Source: Methanosarcina barkeri MS
GTDB lineage: Archaea > Halobacteriota > Methanosarcinia > Methanosarcinales > Methanosarcinaceae
Length of the DNA: 64,000 nucleotides
Reading direction: 5' to 3'
NCBI RefSeq assembly: GCF_000970025.1
Contig: NZ_CP009528.1
Span: 4,141,168-4,205,167, forward strand
In this document: positions 53,688-63,936 of the stretch, in pieces
Numbering within the stretch: the first letter of the stretch is position 1
Layout: the number at the start of each line of letters is the position of its first letter
Notes under the pieces: generated by a model
The model's database searches: none
What the model saw: the letters and a program-made list of their open reading frames with translations, nothing else
What the model was told of the DNA's origin: nothing
Program-made: the position numbers and the translations under genes

Positions 53688-55313
53688 TTATTCCTGTAGC
53701 TTCTGTTTGAAAACCTCGAGATTTTCCCAGTTAAATTTTTCAGGAGGGCAGGCTCGGATACATTTCTGGCAATGGGCGCCTTCACATAGGTCAGTGCTTA
53801 TCATAACTCTATTTTCGTCGTCAATTGATATAGCGCCAGTTGGGCAGACTTTAATACACTTTTTGCACTCGGGGCAATCGACAACCATAGTCATGTAGGT
53901 TCCGACTCTTTCAAGTACATGAAGCCCTTCTTCTCCAAGAACTGGAATATCTCTCTCCACACGTTTATCGATAATGAGATTCTGTATCGGGTCTCCCAGG
54001 CCTGGAAGCTCTTTCTTTTTGAGATATTTCTTGAACATTTTAAAGGGCATACCTTCTTCCCAGTACGCAAGTTCAAGAACATATACGTCCCGGAATTCCG
54101 GAGCAGTCGCAAACATTATGTGTGTGCCTATTATCTGACTTGCAATGTCCTGAAGTTCCCATAATCTCTTTTCCGACAGCAATATTTCACGGGCGACTGC
54201 AAGTGAAGTGTTTCCAAGCTGGGAGACCTTTCCTGTTGCGTACGGAATCAAACCGATTTTCTGGGCTTTTGCTGCATCCATATATGTACCGGCAGCACCT
54301 GCCATATAAGCCGTATCAATGTCTGCCATTTCGATACCTGCGGTCGAACAGAGCGTAATATGCCCTGCACGAATTGCGCCTATAGCTTTTCCGGCTTCCT
54401 TCAGGTCTTTTTCAGAGAAATCCATCCGATTTTGCAGGTGAATAAGCTCATCCGGAGTTTTAATCCTTGGAAGCTCTATAAGGCCACGTTCAATTCCTTT
54501 TTCTATCAGAGCTATGACCCCGGTACCTGTGATTCCTTTAGCCTTGATCTGACCTTCCTCAAGGATTTCCCCGGTTGCCGGATCGATTATATCTCCAGGA
54601 ACCGGTTTCATTTCTTCACTCAGGACGTAGTTCCTTAATCCCCCATTCTCGAATTCAAAATCTGATATGACGTAAGGAGACGCAAGGTTTCCATGTTTTA
54701 TCTGCTGTCCTTCAAGGGCAGGGCCAGCAGCTGCAGATCCCGTATAAATAATATCCTTCACTTTGAGGGCCATTTCTGCATTTGTTCCGTAGTCCGTAGC
54801 AATTGAAATTTCGTCGCTATCGAGCATTCCGGATTTTATTATCAGGGCAAGGGCATCGGCCCCAACTTCATGTTTTATTGCAGGAGGAACTACGATTTCA
54901 CAATCATATTCATCAAGCCCGGGGATTTCACTGCTATGTATGATTCTCGCGCTTCTGTCCTGCTCCTGTATATTATACTTCTTTTTCTTCCGTTCTCCTG
55001 CATAGGCCAGGTCTTCGATGCTTATCCCCTGAAAGATGGATAGCTGAATTGGGTTCCCACATATTGAAAGTCTTTCAAGTTCTTCACTTTTCACATCAAG
55101 AGCCTGGAATAGGCTCTTTACTGCATTTATAGAAAGTCCATGTGCGAGATCCTGACCATAGTGAATTGCGAAATCCATATGATCCATTACGTTTGATCCG
55201 GGAAGAGGATTCCTCAAAGTTATCACTGTTCTTCGGATCTCTTCTGTATCAAGATCGATTTTTTGAGCTCGATACCCACTTGTTCCAAGGTCAATTGCAA
55301 CTCCACATCTCAT
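53688..55313 (-). CDS. ramA: RamA-type corrinoid protein reductive activase
   Basis: Start ATG 55313 (MRCGVAIDLGTSGYRAQKID) gives 541 residues, the length of RamA; eight more codons upstream are open but unlikely. An ASKHA-type DUF4445 domain fills most of the chain (IDLGTSGYRAQ, VGADALALIIKSGML, ATDYGTNAEMALKVKD, TGSAAAGPALEGQQIKHG, AYMAGAAGTYMDAAKA). Two C-terminal [4Fe-4S] clusters follow: CPECKKCIKVCPTGAIS and CEGAHCQKCIRACP. RamA reduces Co(II) corrinoid of methyltransferases with ATP. It stands alone here, so it may be a paralogue that serves another methyltransferase. Confidence 0.88.
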   Translation of the reverse strand: MRCGVAIDLGTSGYRAQKIDLDTEEIRRTVITLRNPLPGSNVMDHMDFAIHYGQDLAHGLSINAVKSLFQALDVKSEELERLSICGNPIQLSIFQGISIEDLAYAGERKKKKYNIQEQDRSARIIHSSEIPGLDEYDCEIVVPPAIKHEVGADALALIIKSGMLDSDEISIATDYGTNAEMALKVKDIIYTGSAAAGPALEGQQIKHGNLASPYVISDFEFENGGLRNYVLSEEMKPVPGDIIDPATGEILEEGQIKAKGITGTGVIALIEKGIERGLIELPRIKTPDELIHLQNRMDFSEKDLKEAGKAIGAIRAGHITLCSTAGIEMADIDTAYMAGAAGTYMDAAKAQKIGLIPYATGKVSQLGNTSLAVAREILLSEKRLWELQDIASQIIGTHIMFATAPEFRDVYVLELAYWEEGMPFKMFKKYLKKKELPGLGDPIQNLIIDKRVERDIPVLGEEGLHVLERVGTYMTMVVDCPECKKCIKVCPTGAISIDDENRVMISTDLCEGAHCQKCIRACPPEKFNWENLEVFKQKLQE

Positions 55314-55669
55314 AGAAATTCCCCAAATTTTCCCCATTTTACCGATATTTTGGTGTGCTATATAGCTGTTTCAGATTTATTTACACATTATTTTGAAAAA
55401 TAACGTATAAATAAATAGGGTGATTTATTTCTTTTTATATATTTTAAGCCACTCTTATTAAGCCTCTTTTTATAAGCTCTTCTTTTAAGCCCTTCTGAAT
55501 ATATCTTAATACTTTTCCAAGCAGCTTAAAAAATAGTCTCACTCAATAGTCTCACCCTTTTTGCTTTTTTCTTTTAAAGACGATTGAACATTCACGCCCC
55601 ATTATGAAAAACAGATATCGGGAGGGATATGACTGGCATATATTTATATATTACAAGTGACTTTGTATA

Positions 55670-55988
55670 GCTGATGAGCTAGTCCGGGTAGCCCGGCGTT
55701 ACCTGTAACCCGAGATCGCCGACACGCGGGGGACGAAGCCAATGGAAGATGCGTCGAAGGGACTCCAGCCTGGAATCTCAACGGAGAAGCCCCGTCCTGC
55801 TTGGATGGTGCAGGTATGCGGGTTTGCTGGAGAGCAGGTCTTCATACCATAACTGCGGAAACCGGTCGAGGCCCGGAAGGGAGCAGACTTACTGTGGGCA
55901 ACTATCGCTTGCGGGGCTGCGGGGTGGAGAAGAGGTCCCAGTCTCCTGGTATCTCCAAGGTTCAACAACCTGAGGTGTGCTCATCGCT
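55670..55988 (+). ncRNA. ffs: SRP (7S) RNA
   Basis: The helix 8 signature GAGGCCCGGAAGGGAGCAG is present, with the two asymmetric loops of the SRP54-binding domain. The 5' gctgatgagc pairs with the 3' gctcatcgct, closing the long archaeal helix 5/helix 1 rod. Locally G+C-rich in an AT-rich region. A TATA box (tatatttatata, about 55638-55651) lies 25-30 bp before the proposed 5' end. Ends are estimated from the terminal pairing. Confidence 0.88.
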
Positions 55989-56123
55989 TAATATATCAGG
56001 TGATTCAGTTTTATAGCATAACTATTATACTTCTTGTAAAATAGTCCCTGTGAAACCCTTCCTCTGGAAAAGATTAAATACATAAAATGCATTTAAGGGG
56101 ACGTGCTTCTTAAAGTCCTTTGT

Positions 56124-56208
56124 GACGAGATAGCCAAGCCCGGTATGGCGCGGGATTGCTAATCCCGTGATGCTTTGCGTCCCGGGGGTTCGAGTCCCCC
56201 TCTCGTCG
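56124..56208 (+). tRNA. tRNA-Ser (anticodon GCT)
   Basis: The acceptor arm GACGAGA (56124-56130) pairs with TCTCGTC (56201-56207), discriminator G. The anticodon stem CGGGA/TCCCG has loop TTGCTAA. The long variable arm (tgatgctttgcgt) is class II, as expected for serine. T arm GGGGGTTCGAGTCCCCC. CCA is not encoded. It reads serine AGC/AGT codons. It follows the SRP RNA by about 135 bp. Confidence 0.96.
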
Positions 56209-56214
56209 TTATTT

Positions 56215-56374
56215 TTTAATTTTTTCTGAGTTTAATTTTTTCTGAGTTTAATTTTTTCTGAGTTTAATTTTTTCTGAGTTTAATTTTTTCTGAGTTTAAT
56301 TTTTTCTGAGTTTAATTTTTTCTGAGTTTAATTTTTTCTGAGTTTAATTTTTTCTGAGTTTAATTTTTTCTGAG
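56215..56374. repeat. 16-bp tandem repeat, exactly 10 units, after tRNA-Ser
   Basis: tttaattttttctgag is repeated ten times without change over 160 bp, starting 7 bp after the tRNA. Each unit holds a T6 run, so the array could terminate or destabilise transcripts. The perfect identity indicates recent expansion. Confidence 0.97.
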
Positions 56375-56548
56375 TCTCGTTTTTGGATGTTATCTAAATT
56401 TTTGGCCCTAACACTGATTTTCAGATCTATTTGGTAAATAAACCTCTGATTCAGGAACAAATTTTAAACTTTCAATGAAATTTTTGAGATAGATTCTGAC
56501 TATTCCTCAACCCATCTTTTTTAAGATCAAAACATAACTCTTAGAAGC

Positions 56549-57166
56549 ATGAAAGAAATCATAGTAAATAGAAGACTTTTTCTTGCAGTAATTATTCTTA
56601 CAATTATTTTTTCTTCCTTTTATATTCTGGACTTCAAGGCGGCAAAGAGCGAGACCAAAGCTAATTCCATGGTAAGTTCCTACTCCACAAGCAACCCTCA
56701 AATTGACTTTCCAGGTAGGATTTGCCTCCATATAGAAGGTAACGACTACTTTTCGAAATCTCTTAGAAAAAACCTTGATACTGAACTGGAAAAAGCAGGC
56801 ATGGAGGTATCAATCACCGACGAAGTAAAGAACAAGTATAATTCTCAAGCCCTCCTGATTAATATCAGTAAACGTGACGGAGTCTATACGCCTGTTTATA
56901 CCTTTTCAAATCTGAATATTTTTTTCTTCTATACCTCAACTGGAGGAGACGTAAAATATTTTGATCAATTTAAAGAAGGATCTGTAACTGTAACCTTCGT
57001 AAACAGTAGCTCTCGGGAAGGAGAAAAGTTAATAAGTGGGAATGTGGAATTGAAGGACTCCACAAAAGGCCTGATCTCACAAAAAGCCTATATAGATTAC
57101 GTAACAGCCCAAGCTGCAAAGGAAATTACCACCAGGCTTGAGCAGAATACTCAAGAACTTCTTTAA
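56549..57166 (+). CDS. membrane-anchored hypothetical protein
   Basis: 205 residues with an uncleaved-looking N-terminal anchor (about 9-28, LFLAVIILTIIFSSFYILDF) and an outside domain. It contains ICLHIEGNDYFSKSLRKNLD, ALLINISKRDGVYTPVYTFS, then FKEGSVTVTFVNSSS and a helical end QAAKEITTRLEQNTQELL. No family was recognised. Composition and frame look genuine. Convergent with ablB. Confidence 0.7.
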   Translation: MKEIIVNRRLFLAVIILTIIFSSFYILDFKAAKSETKANSMVSSYSTSNPQIDFPGRICLHIEGNDYFSKSLRKNLDTELEKAGMEVSITDEVKNKYNSQALLINISKRDGVYTPVYTFSNLNIFFFYTSTGGDVKYFDQFKEGSVTVTFVNSSSREGEKLISGNVELKDSTKGLISQKAYIDYVTAQAAKEITTRLEQNTQELL

Positions 57167-57271
57167 TCAAAATACTCAACACTGTGGAGTTTTGAAAGCA
57201 AAATCAAATAAGTTTTTGGCTGAATGGACTTTTTCTCCTGCCAATTTCCGGTTTCTTTCAGTTTTTTTGCT

Positions 57272-58249
57272 TTAGTTTATTCTTTGTTTTGACCTGTTCT
57301 TTTTAAGCATTTTGCACCAGATGTTCATGTCTTCAAATCCATTTCCAATCTTGCAGTTGTTAACTAGCCTGCCTGTGTAAGCATAGCCAAGAGAAGCAAA
57401 AGCTGCATTTATTCCTAGAGATGAAGCTCTACAGAGAGTATAAGAGCTTCTGAAGCCTCTATTTAAAAGTTCTTTTTCCAGAGCTTTGATGAGCTCTTTT
57501 ATCAATCCCTTTCCCCTCTCGGAAGGAATTGTCAGGCAGTCGGTTATTTCTGCACACTTGTTTGTTGGGTCCATTTCTGCCGAAGCAAGGCTCAAGATTG
57601 TTCCTTGCTTTTCTGCAAGGAAATAGAGAACATTCGAGTCCATGGTTTTTAGAAGATAACTTTTCATGTGCAAAGGAGTGGGATAAAACTTAAACTCCTG
57701 CCTGTAAAGAGTTGCCATTGCTGAGGCATCAGCCTGGACTGCAGGCTTGAGCCTGTACTCTTCCTGAAACCCGATATTCTCTCCTTGTTTTCTTATGTTC
57801 TCATTTTTTTGGGAGCCATCCGGTTTTTTCAGTTTTCTTCTGGATATCATTACTTTTCTGAGACAGCTTTCAATTATCTGGTCTTCTTTCCCTTTATTAG
57901 AAGAAACTCCTCTGGAAGTTTCAGGGTAACTTGAGAAAACATGGCAGTCTTTTCCTGCATAGTACCCCTTGATGTTTCCTTCCTCTACATATCCACAGGT
58001 TTCAAGCTCTTTTATGTTTTCCAGAGGCGTATATACGATTATCTTCCCAATTTTTTCTACTTTAGCAACGATTTTAAGAACTTCTGAAATTTTCTCAAAA
58101 ATTCCGGTAAAATTCATAACTTTTATTCTGTTGTTGTAGTAATCAATTACAAGATCAGCTCTTGATCCTCCAATCTCCAGATTTATCTTTTTCCAGTATC
58201 CCGCCAGTTCTTCTTTAATTTCAAGAATAAAGGGAAGGTTTTTTTCCAT
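57272..58249 (-). CDS. ablB: beta-lysine N6-acetyltransferase
   Basis: 325 residues; the C-terminal half is a GNAT acetyltransferase (LKPAVQADASAMATLYRQEF, CAEITDCLTIPSERGKGLIK with the acetyl-CoA loop, SYTLCRASSLGINAAFASLG, YAYTGRLVNNCKIGNGFEDM). The N-terminal half is an AblB-specific region. It acetylates beta-lysine to N-epsilon-acetyl-beta-lysine, a compatible solute made at high salt. It lies 75 bp downstream of ablA in the same unit. Confidence 0.93.
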   Translation of the reverse strand: MEKNLPFILEIKEELAGYWKKINLEIGGSRADLVIDYYNNRIKVMNFTGIFEKISEVLKIVAKVEKIGKIIVYTPLENIKELETCGYVEEGNIKGYYAGKDCHVFSSYPETSRGVSSNKGKEDQIIESCLRKVMISRRKLKKPDGSQKNENIRKQGENIGFQEEYRLKPAVQADASAMATLYRQEFKFYPTPLHMKSYLLKTMDSNVLYFLAEKQGTILSLASAEMDPTNKCAEITDCLTIPSERGKGLIKELIKALEKELLNRGFRSSYTLCRASSLGINAAFASLGYAYTGRLVNNCKIGNGFEDMNIWCKMLKKNRSKQRIN

Positions 58250-58324
58250 ATTTTTTCCTCCTTACGTTTTTAAAGTTTTTTGACTTGAGGAGATTTTCCT
58301 GGTTTATTTCCTTTACTCTTTTCT

Positions 58325-59584
58325 TTAGAAACGCTTTTTTCTTTCGAGGCTTTCGGGTTCGAGAGCGATTATGTCATTTTCTTCGTCATATAGTTTTGCA
58401 ATGCCTGTGCCACTTTTAAGCCCTGGATGCTTATCGCAGATTGAACAGGCTTGCTGACACTCCCAGGAATAAGCTTCAGGTTCTGGGTACATGCAGATCA
58501 CCCCTTCGTAATTTCTAAGGACGACTCCTGTGTCCGAGCTTGAAATCAGGTAATTAGGACCTACAGGAATTTTTCCTCCTCCTCCAGGGGCATCAACAAC
58601 AAAAGTAGGAACTGCAAGACCCGATGTATGTCCTCTAAGCATCTCAATGATCTCTATTCCCCTCGAAACTGAGGTCCTGAAATGCTCCAGCCCAAAGGAA
58701 AGGTCGCACTGATAGAGATAATAAGGCCTTGTTTTTATCTTAAGGAGTTCGTGGCAAAGTTTTTTAATTACCATCGGGCAGTCATTGACTCCCCTGAGGA
58801 GTACGGACTGATTACCAAGAGGAACTCCGGCTTTTGCTAGCATTCTCATTGCCTTTTTAGCTTCCGGGGTAATCTCTTTTGGGTGATTGAAATGGGTATT
58901 AAGCCAGACTGACGGATATTTTTCAAGAATTTCACATAATTCAGGGGTTATGCGCTGAGGGAGGGTTACAGGAACCCTTGAACCTATCCTTACTATTTCC
59001 ACGTGAGGAATGTCAAAGAGTTCTCCCAGGAGCCAGTCCAGCCTTTCATCGGAAACGAGCAGGGCATCTCCTCCCGAAAGCAGGACATCCCTTATTTCAG
59101 GATGTTCTCTAATATACTCGAGCCCTTCTCTGATTACCTTTTCAGAATAGTCGTACTCTCTGTTGCCGACCCTTCGCTTGCGGGTACAGTGTCTGCAATA
59201 CATCCCACAGCGGTTTGAAATGAGGAAAAGCACCCTATCAGGATATCTATGGGTTATACAGCTCTCTTCAGAAGGGGAATCCTTATCCTCACATAGGGGA
59301 TCTTCGAGTTCCCAGGAAGATTTTTTAAGTTCGGCTGAACTGGGTACAGCCTGCATTCGAATAGGACAGTTAGGATCTGTCGGATCTATAAGAGAAGCAT
59401 AATAAGGAGATATTGCCATAGGAAAAACTTCAAGAGCTTTTTTTATATCTTCTTTCTCGGTCTCTGATAACTGAATCAATTTTTCAAGTTCTTCTACGGT
59501 CTCAATTCTATGCCTGTATTGCCATTTCCAGTCTGAAAATTCTTCTTCAGATGCATTAAAATAGTTCATAATCTTAGATTTCAC
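58325..59584 (-). CDS. ablA: lysine 2,3-aminomutase
   Basis: 419 residues. The radical-SAM Cys motif is [17 protein letters not shown], followed by the PLP-site region [20 protein letters not shown] and [20 protein letters not shown]. The C-terminus holds extra Cys ([10 protein letters not shown]). It converts L-lysine to beta-lysine, the first step of the osmolyte pathway completed by ablB. The 59585-60281 gap upstream is AT-rich; the salt-regulated promoter should be there, but I see no clear operator and no gene. Confidence 0.95.
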   Translation of the reverse strand: MKSKIMNYFNASEEEFSDWKWQYRHRIETVEELEKLIQLSETEKEDIKKALEVFPMAISPYYASLIDPTDPNCPIRMQAVPSSAELKKSSWELEDPLCEDKDSPSEESCITHRYPDRVLFLISNRCGMYCRHCTRKRRVGNREYDYSEKVIREGLEYIREHPEIRDVLLSGGDALLVSDERLDWLLGELFDIPHVEIVRIGSRVPVTLPQRITPELCEILEKYPSVWLNTHFNHPKEITPEAKKAMRMLAKAGVPLGNQSVLLRGVNDCPMVIKKLCHELLKIKTRPYYLYQCDLSFGLEHFRTSVSRGIEIIEMLRGHTSGLAVPTFVVDAPGGGGKIPVGPNYLISSSDTGVVLRNYEGVICMYPEPEAYSWECQQACSICDKHPGLKSGTGIAKLYDEENDIIALEPESLERKKRF

Positions 59585-60281
59585 AATTAAACCTCAGTGA
59601 AAGCTGAAAGAAAAATTATAGGAGAGACTTCCAGAGTACAATAAAATGAACCCTGTTCTAGGAAATTAAATCCCTCTTTTTTCAGCTTATTTAGAGAAAA
59701 TATGTCTTAAATATGCCAATATTCATATTAAACAAATCTTTTAAATACTTTTTTATCTAATCAAGTTTTAAAAATCCTTTTTTTTCGAAAAAAAACTTAA
59801 AAATACCTTTTTATTTGAGGTTTTTTTTGATTTTACACTTTCTAATTGTTTCATTTTCTTTTAAAAATTCATTTTTTTTAGGATTTCCTTATTTCCTTCT
59901 TTTAAAGAGGGCATATATGCATAAATAGACAGAAAAGCAATTGATTCTTTATTAAGCAATTTCAGGAAAGTAACATGGCCTTCAGAGAGGGATAAAGGCT
60001 AGAGTAAATTTTTAACTTTTAAATAGACTTTGTTTTAAGCTATGAAGACTAAAAGCGGTTTTTAAATCCCCATATGCTTATTTTTATCTTATTTATCCAA
60101 ATATACTCCACATAATTCTTTAATTTTCTAAAATATCTCATGTTTTAAAAATGTCTACCATGCTCTTTTATTTGTTAAAATAGCTAATTCATTTCCCCAT
60201 ATTAGTTTTAGTATGTTACTACCTTTTCTCGAGGGCCCAGGTCAATGAAATTTATATTATTTAAAAAATCATTATATATTG

Positions 60282-62273
60282 ATGGCGACGAATCTTTTAA
60301 CCGACCTTCTGATCATCTTCGGACTTTCTATTCCTGTAGTATTTACTTTCTCAAAATTAAAAATAGCTCCACTGATTGGTTTTCTACTTGCAGGTATTCT
60401 TGCTGGACCTTTTGGTTTTGGACTTATTAGAGAGATTGGAAACATAGAATTTTTGGCCGAAATCGGAGTCGTACTCCTGCTTTTTACCATAGGTATTGAG
60501 TTTTCACTGCGCGACCTTTTACAGCTTCGCAGAATTGTAATTTTTGGAGGCGGTTTGCAGCTTTCCATAACTTCAGTTATCGTTGCTCTTATATTCCTCT
60601 GGCTTGGACATTCCAGAGAAGCTTCGATTTTTCTTGGGTTTTTAGTAGCATTAAGCAGCACTGCAATTGTTCTTAAACTCTTACAGGAAAAAGGAGAAAT
60701 TTATAGCCTTCACGGGCGGACTTCCTTAGGAATACTGATTTTTCAGGATATCGCTGCAGTGATAATTATTCTCTTAATTCCAGTCCTCGCAGGCACTCCA
60801 GGGACTGAAAAGTCATTTTTAGAGCTTATCCTGCAGGGCCTTGGGCTCATCGTGTTCACTTTTCTAAGCGCCAGATATGTCGTTCCTTTTATCATGTACC
60901 ATGTGGCAAAGACACGAAATAACGAGCTTTTTCTCCTGAGTGTTATAGTAATAGGGCTTTCTGTCGCCTGGCTGACTTCCATGGTTGGACTATCTCTGGC
61001 ACTGGGAGCTTTTCTTGCTGGCCTTATTATTTCGGAGTCTGAGTATTCGGTTCAGGCTCTTGGGAATATAATTCCATTCAGGGACATGTTCATGAGTATT
61101 TTCTTCATCTCAATAGGGATGCTGCTTGATCTCAACATATTAAGAGAACATCTGCTCCTGATCCTGGCTGCTACCCTGGCTGTGCTGCTTCTGAAGGCTC
61201 TGGCAAACAGTTTGAGCACCTTTCTCATAGGTTTTCCTTTGCATACAATGATTCTGGTTGGATTTTCCCTTTCACAGGTTGGAGAATTTTCCTTTATCCT
61301 TGCAAAAGTAGGTTCTGCAAGTGGATTAATTTCCTCTCTCATGTACCAGGAATTTCTGGATGTTGCAGTACTTTCTATGGTGCTTACCCCTCTTTTTATG
61401 AGTATAGGGTATCGAACCACGACTTTTGCTGACTTTCTGCCTTTTCCCCCAATCTTGAAACAGGGCTGGTACAGTAAATTTAAAGAAAAAGAATCTGAAG
61501 AGAAACTTGAAAACCACGTAATTATAGTAGGATTTGGGATAAACGGTAGAAATGTCGTGACTGCTGCAAAAGCAGCTTCAATTCCCTACATAGTAATTGA
61601 CATGAATCCTGAAGTCGTACGGATAGAGAAGCAGAAGGAAGAGCGTATTTTTTACGGTGATGCTGCTCAGAATGCTGTACTGGAACATGCAGGCATCCAG
61701 ACCGCGAAATCTGTTGTCGTGACCGCAGGTGATCCTCCGAGCGCTAAAAGAATAATTGAAGCTGCCCAAAGGTTAAATCCGGAAATCCACATCATTGCCA
61801 GAACACATTTCCTGAGTGAGCTGGATAAGTTCTATGATTTTGGGGCAGATGAAGTCATTTCTGATGAGTTTGAAAGCTCAATAGAGCTTTTCACAAGGGT
61901 ACTTCACAGATACTTAGTTCCCAGCAGTGAAATCTATTCCCTTACTTCAACATTACGTGCCGACCATTATAAGATGCTTCGAAGTACTGGCATCCCCAGG
62001 AAAAAAATCTGCGATCTGGCTCTTGATTTTGCAGATGTGGAAATCCGGAGTATCAGGGTAGGGAAATTCTCAAAATCAGCAGGAATGACTCTTGGGGAAC
62101 TCAATCTTCGGAAGAACTATGGAGTGTCCGCACTTGCAATCTCACGTAGTCATAAAATCATTCCCGGACCGGAAGCTGAGACTGAAATTCTCGCGGATGA
62201 TATTCTGCTTGTGATCAGCCCACCTGAAAATGTTGAGGAAGTTAGAAAGCTTTTCGAGGACGGTGCGGAATAA
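60282..62273 (+). CDS. Kef-type cation:proton antiporter with RCK domains
   Basis: ATG 60282 follows a TTG in frame; no SD is seen and a TATA-like tttatattatttaaaa lies about 20 bp upstream, so the mRNA may be almost leaderless. 663 residues: about 12 membrane helices (1-385; LIGFLLAGILAGPFGFGLI, IGVVLLLFTIGIEFSLRDLL, FLVALSSTAIVLKLLQEKGE, LGAFLAGLIISESEYSVQAL), a TrkA-N domain (about 412-530, HVIIVGFGINGRNVVTAAKA) and a TrkA-C domain (about 580-660). It exchanges K+ or Na+ for H+ under nucleotide control. Placed upstream of ablAB, it fits osmotic homeostasis. Confidence 0.93.
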   Translation: MATNLLTDLLIIFGLSIPVVFTFSKLKIAPLIGFLLAGILAGPFGFGLIREIGNIEFLAEIGVVLLLFTIGIEFSLRDLLQLRRIVIFGGGLQLSITSVIVALIFLWLGHSREASIFLGFLVALSSTAIVLKLLQEKGEIYSLHGRTSLGILIFQDIAAVIIILLIPVLAGTPGTEKSFLELILQGLGLIVFTFLSARYVVPFIMYHVAKTRNNELFLLSVIVIGLSVAWLTSMVGLSLALGAFLAGLIISESEYSVQALGNIIPFRDMFMSIFFISIGMLLDLNILREHLLLILAATLAVLLLKALANSLSTFLIGFPLHTMILVGFSLSQVGEFSFILAKVGSASGLISSLMYQEFLDVAVLSMVLTPLFMSIGYRTTTFADFLPFPPILKQGWYSKFKEKESEEKLENHVIIVGFGINGRNVVTAAKAASIPYIVIDMNPEVVRIEKQKEERIFYGDAAQNAVLEHAGIQTAKSVVVTAGDPPSAKRIIEAAQRLNPEIHIIARTHFLSELDKFYDFGADEVISDEFESSIELFTRVLHRYLVPSSEIYSLTSTLRADHYKMLRSTGIPRKKICDLALDFADVEIRSIRVGKFSKSAGMTLGELNLRKNYGVSALAISRSHKIIPGPEAETEILADDILLVISPPENVEEVRKLFEDGAE

Positions 62274-62518
62274 AGAGAAGTTCCATTTTGTTATTTATAA
62301 TGAGAGAGTTTATAATGAAAGATTTAACTTAGCTATAATGTTTACATACTTATAGTAACTATATTGTTAATGCTTATATTCTAAAATTTTTGGGGTCAAA
62401 AGTACTTGAATACTCACAAGTGGCAGATTTAGAATTTAGTGTTTATTTTTATATTTATTTAAACATTTTTATTTGCTCGCTTAATTAAGTGCTTATTTAT
62501 CTATCTGGTGGAACTTTC

Positions 62519-63211
62519 ATGATGCGTGATGTTAAAGAAACTTTTCAGGAAGTCGTCCAAGCTATATTTCCTTTAACACTTGTAGTCGTGTTACTGTTGC
62601 TTGTGTTCGTCGGTATAGGCCTGGATGATCTGATCTCCTTTTTGATAGCTACAGTGCTAACTGTAATCGGAATGACCTTTTTTCTAACCGGGGTTAAGCT
62701 GAGTATGCTTCCTATAGGTGAGGCAATAGGAGCTGATTTGCCTAAGCACAGCTCACTGGCTTTTATCGCAGTGATGGTGTTTCTACTCTCGTCCTTTGTA
62801 GCTGTAGCGGAACCTAATGTAAGTGTTTTAATTAGCATGATAAACTCAGCTTTACAAGGGAGTATAGATAACAATTTACTGATAATTTCTATATCCTTTG
62901 GAGTAGGTTTTCTTATGGTTATTTCCGTCCTGAGAATAATCTTTGGATTTCCGATCAAATATCTGTTTGCAGGAAGTTATTCAATCATACTCATGCTGTC
63001 TTTCTTTGTACCTGCTGATTATCTGGCAATTGCCTTTGATTCCGGAAGTGTGACTACAGGAGCAATGATTGTGCCTGTGATTATTGGCCTTGGAGTCGGG
63101 ATAGCTTCAGTATTGCAAGATAGATCTGAACTTGATGGTTTTGGACTTATCGGCCTAGCGACTATAGGTCCCATATTGAGTCTCATGCTACTGGGGGTTC
63201 TGTCTTCATGA
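62519..63211 (+). CDS. DUF1538 membrane protein, first half
   Basis: Start ATG 62519 with SD ggtgga. 230 residues, about seven hydrophobic helices. Family motifs include VKETFQEVVQAIFPLTLVVV, FFLTGVKLSMLPIGEAIGAD, VFLLSSFVAVAEPNVSVLIS, IAFDSGSVTTGAMIVPVIIG and LDGFGLIGLATIGPILSLML. In many bacteria two such domains are fused in one protein; here they are two genes overlapping by 4 bp. Function unknown; a transport role coupled to a P-II-like regulator is likely. Confidence 0.88.
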   Translation: MMRDVKETFQEVVQAIFPLTLVVVLLLLVFVGIGLDDLISFLIATVLTVIGMTFFLTGVKLSMLPIGEAIGADLPKHSSLAFIAVMVFLLSSFVAVAEPNVSVLISMINSALQGSIDNNLLIISISFGVGFLMVISVLRIIFGFPIKYLFAGSYSIILMLSFFVPADYLAIAFDSGSVTTGAMIVPVIIGLGVGIASVLQDRSELDGFGLIGLATIGPILSLMLLGVLSS

Positions 63212-63936
63212 GTTTAGAAATTACGGGATTTTGGCTCGTGTTTTTTGAAGTTATCCAATCAATTGCTCCTCTAATAATTTTCTTCACATCCCTTCAGATA
63301 TTATATTTAAAGCTGCCATTATCACAATTAGTAAGACTTTATATAGGGCTAGCCTTCACTGCATTTGGTATGATCTTATTTCTTCATGGAGTCAATAACG
63401 GATTTCTCCCTGCAGGAACGAAGATAGGGGAGTTCTTTGGCGATTCTAAGAAGAACTTTTTAATTCCTCTAGGTTTTGTTCTTGGTTTACTTGCTGCTTT
63501 TGCGGAACCTTCTGTAAGAGTATTGTGTTATCAGGTTGAGGAATCTTCCAGTGGCTATATAAGATCAAATCTTATGCTCTATATGCTTTCCTTCGCAGTT
63601 GCTATGTTGTCTGCGATTTCAATGGTAAAAATTGTCTATAAGATACCTTTCATATACATAATAGTTCCAGGTTATTTATTTGTCCTTATTCTGTTATGGC
63701 TTTGTGACAAAGATTTTGTGGGTATTGCATTCGACGCAGGAGGAGCTGTAACAGGTCCGATGGCTGTGTCTTTTCTGATGTCAATGGCTGTAGGAGTGGC
63801 TACATCATACGAGGGGACAGATCCTGTCGCAGACGGCTTTGGCCTGATTGCGATGATAGCACTGGCGCCCATCATTTTCGTTATGCTTCTGGGTGTTTAC
63901 ATAAGATTTAACGGAGGTAGAGAGAGTGTGCAATGA
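63208..63936 (+). CDS. DUF1538 membrane protein, second half
   Basis: 242 residues. Parallel motifs to the preceding gene: FFEVIQSIAPLIIFFTSLQI, FLHGVNNGFLPAGTKIGEFF, VLGLLAAFAEPSVRVLCYQV, IAFDAGGAVTGPMAVSFLMS, ADGFGLIAMIALAPIIFVML. The repeated AFAEP and AFDxGxxTxGxM elements in both halves suggest an inverted-repeat transporter fold split over two chains. ATGA overlap upstream; the next gene starts inside its 3' end. Confidence 0.88.
   Translation: MSLEITGFWLVFFEVIQSIAPLIIFFTSLQILYLKLPLSQLVRLYIGLAFTAFGMILFLHGVNNGFLPAGTKIGEFFGDSKKNFLIPLGFVLGLLAAFAEPSVRVLCYQVEESSSGYIRSNLMLYMLSFAVAMLSAISMVKIVYKIPFIYIIVPGYLFVLILLWLCDKDFVGIAFDAGGAVTGPMAVSFLMSMAVGVATSYEGTDPVADGFGLIAMIALAPIIFVMLLGVYIRFNGGRESVQ

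Noticed and set aside
56215-56374. Regular repeats suggesting a CRISPR array or a tRNA-linked integration site
   Set aside because: Contiguous 16-bp units without spacers; no duplicated tRNA 3' end and no integrase nearby.
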